DNA of 64,000 nt. It comes from Leucobacter chinensis (GTDB lineage Bacteria; Actinomycetota; Actinomycetes; Actinomycetales; Microbacteriaceae). Below the pieces are notes generated by a model, which was not told the origin of the DNA, did no database searches, and was given only the letters and a program-made list of their open reading frames with translations. Location: NCBI RefSeq assembly GCF_019049105.1, contig NZ_JAHQZR010000006.1, positions 248,001 to 312,000 on the forward strand, in the 5' to 3' direction. This document shows positions 25,039 to 32,900 of this stretch, piece by piece. Made by a program: the position numbers and the translations under genes. Every line of letters begins with the position of its first letter. Position 1 is the first letter of the stretch.

Positions 25039-25779
25039 TTACTCGGAGGCCGTCGCGACCGCCTGCTCGTCGCGCAGGGCGAAGGCGTTGCGGTGATAGT
25101 CGATCATGCCGTCGTGTTTCATGCGGGCGAGTTCGCGTGACACGGCGGCTCGGTCGGCGTGCAGGTACTGGGCGAGTTCGCCCCGTGAGAGCGGAATCGT
25201 GAACTGGCTTTTGCCTCGCCGCTGCGATTCAACGAGTAGGTAGTTCGCGATGCGCCCTCGCAGCGAACGGTGCCGCAGGATCTCAAGCTTGGTGCGTAGT
25301 CGCTCCTGCTTGTGCAGCACCGAGTTGAGCAGGTTCGTGTGCACGATGGCTTTTGCGGGGCAGGCGACCGTCGGGTCTGAGAGCCTCGCGGGGTCGAGTA
25401 GCAGCACGGTTCCCGCGGTCGCACCGATCACGGCGCGCTCTCGTGGTACCTCGGGAGCGGCCCAGGCCCTCGGCTGCCACCCCTCGCCAAAGAGATCGCC
25501 CGGTTCGATGACGTCGACCAGGGTCTGATCGCCGTTGGGATGCTGCCTGACATCAAAGCCAGTTCCGCTCACGAGCACTCCGTAGTGGGGGCGTGCCCCC
25601 TGGCAGGCCAGCACCTGCTCATCTTTCTCGAACGAGAAGGCCTGAATGCCGAGGCACGAGGTCGCGCAGGTGAACTGTTCTTCGCTGAGGCCGGCAAAGA
25701 GCAGGCTAGCGCCAGCACTGCCTGCCTGCGCCTGACGGCCACCCGTTGGGGGCCAGAACTGTAAGGGGGCTGCGCGCAT
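25039..25779 (-). CDS. Crp/Fnr-family transcriptional regulator
   Basis: This protein of 246 residues has an N-terminal cyclic-nucleotide-binding-like beta-barrel (about residues 25-135, with PGDLFGEGW in the place of the CRP phosphate-binding cassette), a dimerisation helix, and a C-terminal winged helix with the recognition region LSRGELAQYLHADRAAVSRELARMKHDG. The cAMP-contacting residues are not conserved. Four cysteines (C38, C42, C59, C140) could hold a metal or redox centre as in FNR, though the spacing differs. I chose the ATG at 25779, with GGAAGG just upstream. It is divergent from a transporter/monooxygenase operon and probably controls it through the CTAAGT palindromes between them. 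Confidence 0.9.
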   Translation of the reverse strand: MRAAPLQFWPPTGGRQAQAGSAGASLLFAGLSEEQFTCATSCLGIQAFSFEKDEQVLACQGARPHYGVLVSGTGFDVRQHPNGDQTLVDVIEPGDLFGEGWQPRAWAAPEVPRERAVIGATAGTVLLLDPARLSDPTVACPAKAIVHTNLLNSVLHKQERLRTKLEILRHRSLRGRIANYLLVESQRRGKSQFTIPLSRGELAQYLHADRAAVSRELARMKHDGMIDYHRNAFALRDEQAVATASE

Positions 25780-25819
25780 TGTTCCTTCCCGTTGCCGTGG
25801 CAACGAAGTTGCCCGTTGC

Positions 25820-25885
25820 TCACTGTCACACTAAGTGTACAAACTTAGCCAAGCCTAAGTTGCAGCAGATGAAAAGTGACAGTGA
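25820..25885. promoter_or_regulatory. Compound operator between the Crp/Fnr regulator and transporter operon
   Basis: Three alternating copies of one half-site, CTAAGT (25831-25836), ACTTAG (25843-25848) and CTAAGT (25855-25860), are each separated by six bases. They make two overlapping perfect palindromes with the N6 spacing typical of Crp/Fnr dimers. They are bracketed by a ten-base inverted pair TCACTGTCAC (25820-25829) and GTGACAGTGA (25876-25885), centred within one base of the second palindrome. A minus-strand -10 TAGGCT (25857-25852) and a plus-strand TAAGTT (25856-25861) lie inside it. Confidence 0.7.
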
Positions 25886-25895
25886 AAGGTAACTC

Positions 25896-26903
25896 GTGAA
25901 GAGTCCCGCAACAAAGAACATATCGTTGAGCCTCTCGGCGCTCGGCATCGTTGGCGCACTCCTGCTCACCGGGTGCAGCACCCAGAGCGAAGAGCCTAAA
26001 ACGCCGAAAGAGCCGGCGGCCGAGGTCGAAGCCCCAGCCGAGGTGCACGTCAGCGGCCCAGCCTCGCCACCCAGCCTACCCATCTTGCGCATGATCGAGA
26101 CTGACGCGCTCGGCGAGACCGACATCGTGTTCGAGCGGTGGGAGAGCGCCGACCAGCTGACCGCCGCTGTCACCGGAGGCACCGAGTTCGTTGCCGCACC
26201 GCTCACGACGGGTGCAACCCTCGCGCAGGGCGGGGCAGACCTGCAACTGCTGAACGTGAGCGCTTGGGCGGTCATGGGGCTCGTTACCAACGACGACGCT
26301 ATTGAGACGATCGACGATCTTGCGGGCCAGACGATCCACGTCGCAATGCGGGCTTCAGCGGTCGACTACACGATGCAACTCGTGCTCGCGGCCCACGATC
26401 TCACCGACGACGTGACGATCGAATACGTTGATCCGCTGAACGGCCCCGAGCAGTTTCTCGCAGGCCAGATTTCGACGCTCGTCACGGTCGAGCCGCAGGT
26501 GACGATGCTGCTCGCCAACAGTGAGGGAGCGCGCAGCGTCGTCGACTTCGAAGCGGAGTGGCGCGAGCTCACCGACTCGGCGCTGCCGTTGCCGACAGCG
26601 GGAACGTTCGTGAACGGGACCTTCGCGGGCGAGCACACCGAAACCGCCAAGGCGTTCCGTGAGGCATACGCCGAGGCTGCCGAGTGGGTCGCTGAACACC
26701 CAGACGAGGCTGGGCAGCTCGCGAACGAGAAGCTCGGCATGCCGGCTCCCATCGTTGCAGCGTCGATTCCGAAGATCTCGTGGGAGGCGCAGGGCGCAGC
26801 CGAGGCGAAGCCAGCGGTTGAGCTCTACTTCACCCAGCTCTTCGAGACCTGGCCAGAGAGCGTCGGCGGGGCAATGCCCGAGGCGAGCTTCTACCTGCAG
26901 TGA
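25896..26903 (+). CDS. ABC transporter substrate-binding lipoprotein (SsuA/NMT1-like)
   Basis: This 335-residue lipoprotein is the solute receptor of an ABC importer, with a signal peptide ending in the lipobox LLTGC. The mature protein is of the SsuA/ThiY/NMT1-like type: TAAVTGGTEFVAAPLTTGAT is the first ligand loop, IETIDDLAGQTIHVAMRASA the conserved hinge segment, and VEPQVTMLL the second lobe. Members bind sulfonates, nitrate, taurine or thiamine precursors. Ligand identity is not visible. The GTG at 25896 is preceded by GAAAGG at 25884-25889. The stop codon overlaps the next gene's ATG (TGATG), so receptor and transporter are coupled. Confidence 0.92.
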   Translation: MKSPATKNISLSLSALGIVGALLLTGCSTQSEEPKTPKEPAAEVEAPAEVHVSGPASPPSLPILRMIETDALGETDIVFERWESADQLTAAVTGGTEFVAAPLTTGATLAQGGADLQLLNVSAWAVMGLVTNDDAIETIDDLAGQTIHVAMRASAVDYTMQLVLAAHDLTDDVTIEYVDPLNGPEQFLAGQISTLVTVEPQVTMLLANSEGARSVVDFEAEWRELTDSALPLPTAGTFVNGTFAGEHTETAKAFREAYAEAAEWVAEHPDEAGQLANEKLGMPAPIVAASIPKISWEAQGAAEAKPAVELYFTQLFETWPESVGGAMPEASFYLQ

Positions 26904-28486
26904 TGAAGCGTGCAACCGGCGGCGCGGCGGGCGGGCTCAGGCCCTCTGCCGCGCCGCTCGCGTGGTCGCTGAGCGGTATCGCACTTCTCGCGGGAGCGTG
27001 GGCGCTCGCCGCGCGCAGCCTGCCAGAGATCATTCTGCCGGGACTCGGCACGACCCTTCGGGCCTTCGCTGCCCTCGTTTCTGAGCCTGCAACGTATCTC
27101 GCGCTCGGCGAATCGCTCTCGACGTACGTCATCGGGCTCACCATCGCTGCCGTGCTCGGGGCACTACTCGGTCTCGTTTCTGGACTCAATGCGAGTGCGA
27201 ACGCAGCGCTCGCACCGCTGTTTGCCCTGTTGAACGCCGTGCCGACGGTCGCGTGGATGGGGCTCGCGATGATCTGGTTCGGGCTGGGAGCGGGACCCAC
27301 CGCCTTTCTCATCGTCGTCACGACGACGCCGATTCTCGCGGCGGCGCTCCGCAACGCGCTTCGCGAGCGCGATCGGCGATACGAAGAGCTTGCCGAAGCC
27401 TACGAGCTGGGCCGGGGCGAGCGGCTGCGCCACGTGACGGTTCCACCGCTTGTCGGGCCTGCCCACGCGGCGCTCGTCTCGATGGCGGGGCTCGGGTGGA
27501 AACTCACGGTCATGGGCGAATTTCTCACCGCCTCGCGCGGCCTCGGCGAACAGCTCGTGATCGCGAAGGCGCACATGCAAACGAGCCGCGTGATCGCGAT
27601 CACGATACTGCTCGTGCTCGTGTGGGTGCTCGTCGAAGCATTGCTGCGCGTCATCGCGAGGTGGTGCGCACCGCGGCCGAGCAAGCGAAGCGCCGCGGGC
27701 GTGGGCAGGGGCGAGAGCCCGGCTGCGGCTGGGGGAGAGCGGGCGGGGGCGATCCGCTGCGAAGGTATCGCACTCGGCCATGACGGCGAACGAATCGCGC
27801 AAGAGATCAGCTTCGCGGCCACACCGGGCAGCGTCACCGCGATTTTAGGGCCCTCAGGCATCGGAAAATCGTCGCTCTTGCACGTTCTGGGCGGTATTGC
27901 CGAGCCGTTCGAGGGCGCAATCGAGCGGAGCGAGGGGCTGCGTTGCTCGTACGTGTTCCAGGACGACCGGCTGTTGCCATGGCGCAGCCTCGGAGAAAAC
28001 GTGGCGCTGTGCGCTGGGGTTTCGCTCGAGCGGGCATGCGATCAACTCGCGCAGCTCGGGCTCGGCGACGCCTGCGCACGCATGCCCCACGAACTCTCTG
28101 GCGGAATGCGTCGTCGCGGAGCGCTCGCCCGCGGTTTTCTGCGCGACGCCAGCCTCCTGCTGCTCGACGAACCCTTCGCGGGCCTCGACGTGCGCAGGCG
28201 CGTCGCCCTCATCGAAGACATCGAGCGCATGCGACGGCTGAGCGGAAAAACCATCATCTTTGTCACGCACGACGTCGAAGACGCGCTGCTCTTGGCAGAC
28301 CAAGCTATCGTTCTCGGCGGATCGCCGGTGGCGAGCGTGGCCGCGCGAGTCGACCTGACCCCGTTTGGTCGGGAGCGAGCGCTCGAAGACCCAGCGATGG
28401 CCGAGCCGCGGAGTCGTTTGCTCGCGGCACTACTCGACGAGAACATCGCGGCGGGCGTCACTGAACATCACACACTGAAGGCATAA
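26903..28486 (+). CDS. Fused ABC transporter permease-ATPase (SsuC-SsuB-like)
   Basis: This 527-residue protein joins two components that are normally separate. Residues 1-255 are a BPD-type permease with about six membrane helices and the EAA loop EAYELGRGERLRHVTVPPL, which contacts the ATPase. A Gly/Ala/Arg-rich linker (about 255-285) leads to a complete ATPase: Walker A GPSGIGKSS (316-324, K322), Q-loop FQDDRLLPW, signature LSGGM (398-402), Walker B LLLLDEPFAG (D422, E423) and the H-loop THD. An importer would need two copies, giving a homodimer with both halves duplicated. It is probably driven by the adjacent receptor lipoprotein. The fused order, permease first, is unusual. Confidence 0.9.
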   Translation: MKRATGGAAGGLRPSAAPLAWSLSGIALLAGAWALAARSLPEIILPGLGTTLRAFAALVSEPATYLALGESLSTYVIGLTIAAVLGALLGLVSGLNASANAALAPLFALLNAVPTVAWMGLAMIWFGLGAGPTAFLIVVTTTPILAAALRNALRERDRRYEELAEAYELGRGERLRHVTVPPLVGPAHAALVSMAGLGWKLTVMGEFLTASRGLGEQLVIAKAHMQTSRVIAITILLVLVWVLVEALLRVIARWCAPRPSKRSAAGVGRGESPAAAGGERAGAIRCEGIALGHDGERIAQEISFAATPGSVTAILGPSGIGKSSLLHVLGGIAEPFEGAIERSEGLRCSYVFQDDRLLPWRSLGENVALCAGVSLERACDQLAQLGLGDACARMPHELSGGMRRRGALARGFLRDASLLLLDEPFAGLDVRRRVALIEDIERMRRLSGKTIIFVTHDVEDALLLADQAIVLGGSPVASVAARVDLTPFGRERALEDPAMAEPRSRLLAALLDENIAAGVTEHHTLKA

Positions 28487-28508
28487 GGGCTTGAGAGGAA
28501 GACCGAAC

Positions 28509-29717
28509 ATGACACATCGAGAAGAACCGTTGCGGCTGAGCATCGAGAAGGCCGAGGCGGTTGTTACCGCGCTCGCCCCGCACGAGGAAGCGCTGCGGGA
28601 AGACGCGGCGAGATCTGACGTAACCGGAGCGATTGGCGAGCAAACGCTCGACATCGTGCGGGCGGCGGGCGGCTATCGGCTCTCGGAACGAGCCGAGATG
28701 GGGGCCTCAGGGCTCGTGCGATTTGGAATGGGGCTTGCGAGTCTGCACCCCGCCGCGGCATGGAACGCGGTCGTATCGCAGACCAACAGTCTGCTCGCGC
28801 AGACCTTCGCGGCGCTGAGCGGGTTTACGCTTCCTGAAGACCCTGACGTGCAGTGGTGCGGCGTGTTTTCGAGTGGTGAAACGAGCGCGCGGCGCAGTGA
28901 GAGCGATGCGAATACCCATCTGGTGACGGGCACCTGGCGGTACGCCTCAAACAGCGATCTCGCCGAGTGGGCGCTGTTGAACATTGCGCACCCCGAGTTC
29001 GGCCCGGCGTTCATCGCGGTTCGGCGTGATGAGCTTCAGCTCGGCGGCTCGTGGAACGCTCTTGGGCTCCGCGCAACCGGCAGCCACACGCTGACCGCGA
29101 GTGAACTCGCGGTGCCCGACAGCCACCTGCTTCCGGCAAGCGTGCTCTTTGCCGACGCCCCAGACGCGCCCTTCGGGCTGCGCGTGCCAAGCCGCCTGCG
29201 CACCGCACTCGGGCTCTCTGCCGTGATGGTTGGCGCTGCAGAGGCGATGACCCGTGAACTCGTTGGTTCGATCAGGGTGAGCTCTGAGCGTCAGCGAGCG
29301 GCCGGCATGCCGGGCCGCGGTCTCGATAAGCCCGGTGTCTCACTCGCGATCGGAGATACTGTCTCTCGGGTTGAGGCGGCGAAAGCGGTACTCTGCTCGG
29401 TCGCCGACAGTCTCGACGCGACCGTGAGTGACGGCTCGCCGCTGTCTGCCACGCAGCTCACGGGCGCTCGCATGATGCTGAGCCGCGTCACCGAAGACAT
29501 CGCTCAGGCCGCCCACGAGGTGAGCCTCATCGCGGGGTCGAGGGCGTGTCTCGAAGGCGATGCGGTGGGCAGGCTCTGGCGTGACACTCACATGGCTGCC
29601 CGTCACGCGGCGCTTGCGCCAGCAATGGGCTTCGACCTCGGTGCGAAGGGGCTTGTGGGGCCGGGCGACGGCGACGTTGCGGCGGCCGTGGGGCCGCTTG
29701 CGCCAGGGGTTCGCTGA
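28509..29717 (+). CDS. Flavin-dependent monooxygenase, acyl-CoA dehydrogenase-like (DszC/SfnC type)
   Basis: This protein of 402 residues has the acyl-CoA dehydrogenase fold. Strands around VTGTWRYASNSDLAEWALL form the beta-domain flavin pocket, GLRATGSHTLTASELAVP is the characteristic substrate/flavin turn, and the C-terminal four-helix domain ends in LWRDTHMAARHAALAP (Acyl-CoA_dh_2-like). The catalytic glutamate of true dehydrogenases is not evident, which fits FMNH2-dependent hydroxylases such as DszC, SfnC or HpaB-like oxygenases. It is downstream of an SsuABC-like importer, so oxidation of an imported sulfur or nitrogen compound is a reasonable inference. No flavin reductase gene is nearby. 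The ATG at 28509 has AGAGGA upstream. Confidence 0.8.
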   Translation: MTHREEPLRLSIEKAEAVVTALAPHEEALREDAARSDVTGAIGEQTLDIVRAAGGYRLSERAEMGASGLVRFGMGLASLHPAAAWNAVVSQTNSLLAQTFAALSGFTLPEDPDVQWCGVFSSGETSARRSESDANTHLVTGTWRYASNSDLAEWALLNIAHPEFGPAFIAVRRDELQLGGSWNALGLRATGSHTLTASELAVPDSHLLPASVLFADAPDAPFGLRVPSRLRTALGLSAVMVGAAEAMTRELVGSIRVSSERQRAAGMPGRGLDKPGVSLAIGDTVSRVEAAKAVLCSVADSLDATVSDGSPLSATQLTGARMMLSRVTEDIAQAAHEVSLIAGSRACLEGDAVGRLWRDTHMAARHAALAPAMGFDLGAKGLVGPGDGDVAAAVGPLAPGVR

Positions 29718-29808
29718 TGCGTGGCTCTGTGCCGGTGAGCGAGGGGGTGTTCCTGACGCGCTTTCGGCGTTCACAGGGGTAACTCGCGCACGGTTGATTT
29801 GAAAGCTG

Positions 29809-29839
29809 GGGGCGCCGGGCCGTGAAGGCTCGGCGCCCC
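29809..29839 (+). terminator. Probable terminator of the transporter/monooxygenase operon
   Basis: GGGGCGCCG (29809-29817) and CGGCGCCCC (29831-29839) form a nine-base perfect stem with a 13-base loop about 90 bases after the monooxygenase stop. There is only a weak T-containing tail. Confidence 0.6.
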
Positions 29840-29854
29840 TTAGCGTTACTCTCA

Positions 29855-29865
29855 CGAGCGTTACT
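29855..29865 (+). repeat. Direct repeat CGAGCGTTACT, left copy
   Basis: CGAGCGTTACT occurs here and again at 34279-34289, just outside both ends of the long FHA/FtsK gene. A shortened copy AGCGTTACT also lies at 29842-29850. Confidence 0.6.
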
Positions 29866-29912
29866 GGCTCTGGTGAACCAGGGCAGGCGAAGAGAGGAAC
29901 GAAGCCCGATGC

Positions 29913-32900
29913 ATGACCGTGCCAGAGAGCAACCCGCGAGGCGGCGTGATGCGCATCGTCGTTGATCCGCCCCGGGGTGAGACGAACATTTTCGAGTTGG
30001 AGAGCTGGGCTCCCGGCGCGACCGTGCGTGATCTGCTCGACGCTTTGCGCGCGCACGGCATACGTGGCTGGCTGAGCGTGTCACTCGACGGTGTTCCGTT
30101 GACGCCGCTGCTGAGGCTCGCTGATCTTGCCCTGGTTGAGGGAGCACGCCTCTCCGAACACCCTGTGAACGCGGTGCGGCCTTTCGCCGGCTGGGTGCTC
30201 TCGGTCGCTGCGGGCTCCAGGGCCGGCGCTGTCGTGGGTCTCGCCAAACATCGGGTGGTGACCGTGGGAAGCGACCCTGGCTGCGACCTTGTGCTTGAGT
30301 GCCGGGGCGTGGCAGCCCGGCACTGCACCCTGGAACGTGAGGCCGATGGGGTGCGCATTCGTCATACCGCTGAGGGGAAAGAGACACTGGTCGACGAAGC
30401 CTTGGTTGGCTCCGAGGGACTGTTGCTGCGAAGCGAAGCCACGATCACGGTGGGGCAGACTCGCTTGAGGGTGCGACCCTCGCTGCGCGAGCAGCGAGCG
30501 CAACTCCCCGAGCTTGAGAGAAGGGGAGCGGAGGGGGTGACAGTGGCGTTTAGCCGTTCACCCGTGGCCCGGCAGGAGCCTGCGCAGCAAGTGCTGGAAC
30601 CGCCTGAACCTCCAGTCGAACGTGAGGGGCGTACCGCGAAGCCGGCCGTACTGATGCTCGTCGCCCCGATCGTCATCGCCGGTGTCTTCGCGGTGATGCT
30701 TGGCGACGCTCGTATGATGCTGTTCGCCGCATTCGGGCCAGTGACTTCGTTGCTCGGATATCTGGGCCAAGCCTTCAAAGCTCGTCGCAGCCGTGGGGAA
30801 GTGAAGCAGCAGGAGATTGATCGCGTGGCACAGTTTTTCGGTGCTGTACATAAGGCCGCCACGATGCATCGGAGGGGTCTCGAGTCACTCGCCCCTGACC
30901 TCTCGGTGGTATTGCGGCGGGCGATGATGCCGAGCGTTGAACTGTGGAAGCGCCGTGCCGGAGAGCCTCACTTCGCCACGGTAAGACTCGGGGTAGGCGA
31001 TGTGGTCTGGCGACCGCCGCTTGGGAAAATGGGAGGGCGCTGGAACGACAGGCCCTCGCAGGAAGCCCCGGTGCTGTGCCACAGGCAGCACGCGCTTCCC
31101 ATCACCGTTGACCTCGGCGAACTGCAAAGCGGCATGCTCGGCATCGTGGGCGACAGGGAGACCTCGGTGGCACTCGTGCGCGGTATTCTCGCTCAGCTCG
31201 CGGTGCACTGCGGGCCGGCAGATCTCCTTACGGCGGTGGTGAGTGACCCGCAGCATGAGCGAGACTGGAGCTGGGTGAGCCTTTTGCCCCATGCTTCCCG
31301 CGGCAAGCATTCAGGGCAAGCCTTCTGGTGTGTGTCGGGGCCCGAGGCGGCGAGAACGCAATTTGCGCAGCTGTGCTCGCAGCAGCAAGCAGAATCGACG
31401 CGCGTGAGCATCACGATCATTGATACCGACACCCTGCGCGAAGCAGGGTGGGCTGGCATGCGACAGCTTGTTGCGCTTCAGCCCGGTGAGAAAGTACGAA
31501 ATATCGTGCTGGTTCTTGCCGAGAGTGGCGACGCCTTGCCAGCGCAGTGTGAGACGACCGTGAGCATCGGGCGCGATGGAAAAGCTTGGCTTCGGCAGGG
31601 CACTTCGCACAGCGAAATTGAGCCTTTTACCGTGAGCGGAATGGGCGGGAACGAAGCGCTCGAGTGTGCGCGCTCGCTCGCGAGGTTGCGCGACCCTGAA
31701 CAGCAAGAGGCCGCACACACCATTCCAAGCCAAGTGAGGCTCGCTGAGGTGCTCCAGGGTACGCAACCGCGAAGCCATGCTCAGAAACAAGCCGTGCAAC
31801 AGGTAACGGTCACGGTGCAGCGGGTGCATGAACTCTGGAGCACGAGTGAGGGTGTTGGGGCCCCGGTGGGTATGCGTGCCGGGGCGATACAGCACATTGA
31901 CCTGGTGCGCGACGGACCGCACGCTCTGGTGGCCGGAACCACTGGGTCTGGAAAGTCAGAGTTCTTGAGAACGCTCGTCATCAGTCTCGCACTGCACCAC
32001 AGCCCCGAAGAGCTGAATTTCATACTCGTTGATTTCAAGGGTGGGGCGGCGTTTGCTGACTGCGAGCAGCTACCGCACACGGTCGGCACGCTCAGCAACC
32101 TTGACGCACAGCTCGCAGCGAGAGCGATTACCGCGCTCGAGGCAGAGATCGTGCGACGGCAGCGGCTCTTCGCAAGCGCCGGTCACACCATCGACACGCT
32201 CGACGCATACCGCGCAACGAAACCCGCAGAGCCGATGGCGCGAATCGTGCTCGTGGTCGATGAGTGTGCGATGCTCGCGCAACAGCTGCCCAGTGTTTTG
32301 GCCTCGTTCGTGAGCATTGCCGCGGTCGGAAGGACGCTTGGCATTCACCTAGTGCTTGCGACCCAGAGACCCGCTGGAGTTGTGACCGAAGATATTCTCG
32401 CAAACACGAACTTGCGGGTTGCGCTTCGGGTGCAAAGCCCCGAAGATTCGCTGCAGGTTATTGAATCCTCTGCCGCAGCGAACCTCTCCCGGCACCAGAC
32501 AGGCAGGGCACTGCTTCGCTTAGGAAGGGGCGAGGTGGTCGAGGTGCAAACCGCAATGGTGCGCGGCAAAGCGACCCGTGAGGTCTGTGAAACCGTGAGT
32601 GTGAGCGAAGCAGATCCGTTTAGGCCCGTGTCATCTGAGAGAGCCACCATAAAGAACAGAACGGAACAGCAGCGTTCAGCGGTCGAGCAAGGAACAAAAA
32701 AGCCGGGCAGCGCCGATGGCGCGCAACACACGATTTCGGTGATCGCCCTCGCCGCCGAGCGCCTTGGGTTGGGTCGACCCCGCAGGGTATGGCCCGAGCC
32801 TCTGCCCGGCCAGCTTTGCCGAGAACAGCTCGACCTCGCTGCATCGACTGAGAACAGCGTTGAGGCACCGCTTGTGGTGGCGCTCGCTGATGATCCGCCT

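Noticed and set aside
25896-28486. Two separate genes (permease and ATPase) instead of a fusion
   Set aside because: The frame is open without interruption through the linker, with no stop codon or internal ribosome site with a start codon at the ATPase border. Only a sequencing error could separate them, and the linker is codon-biased like the rest.
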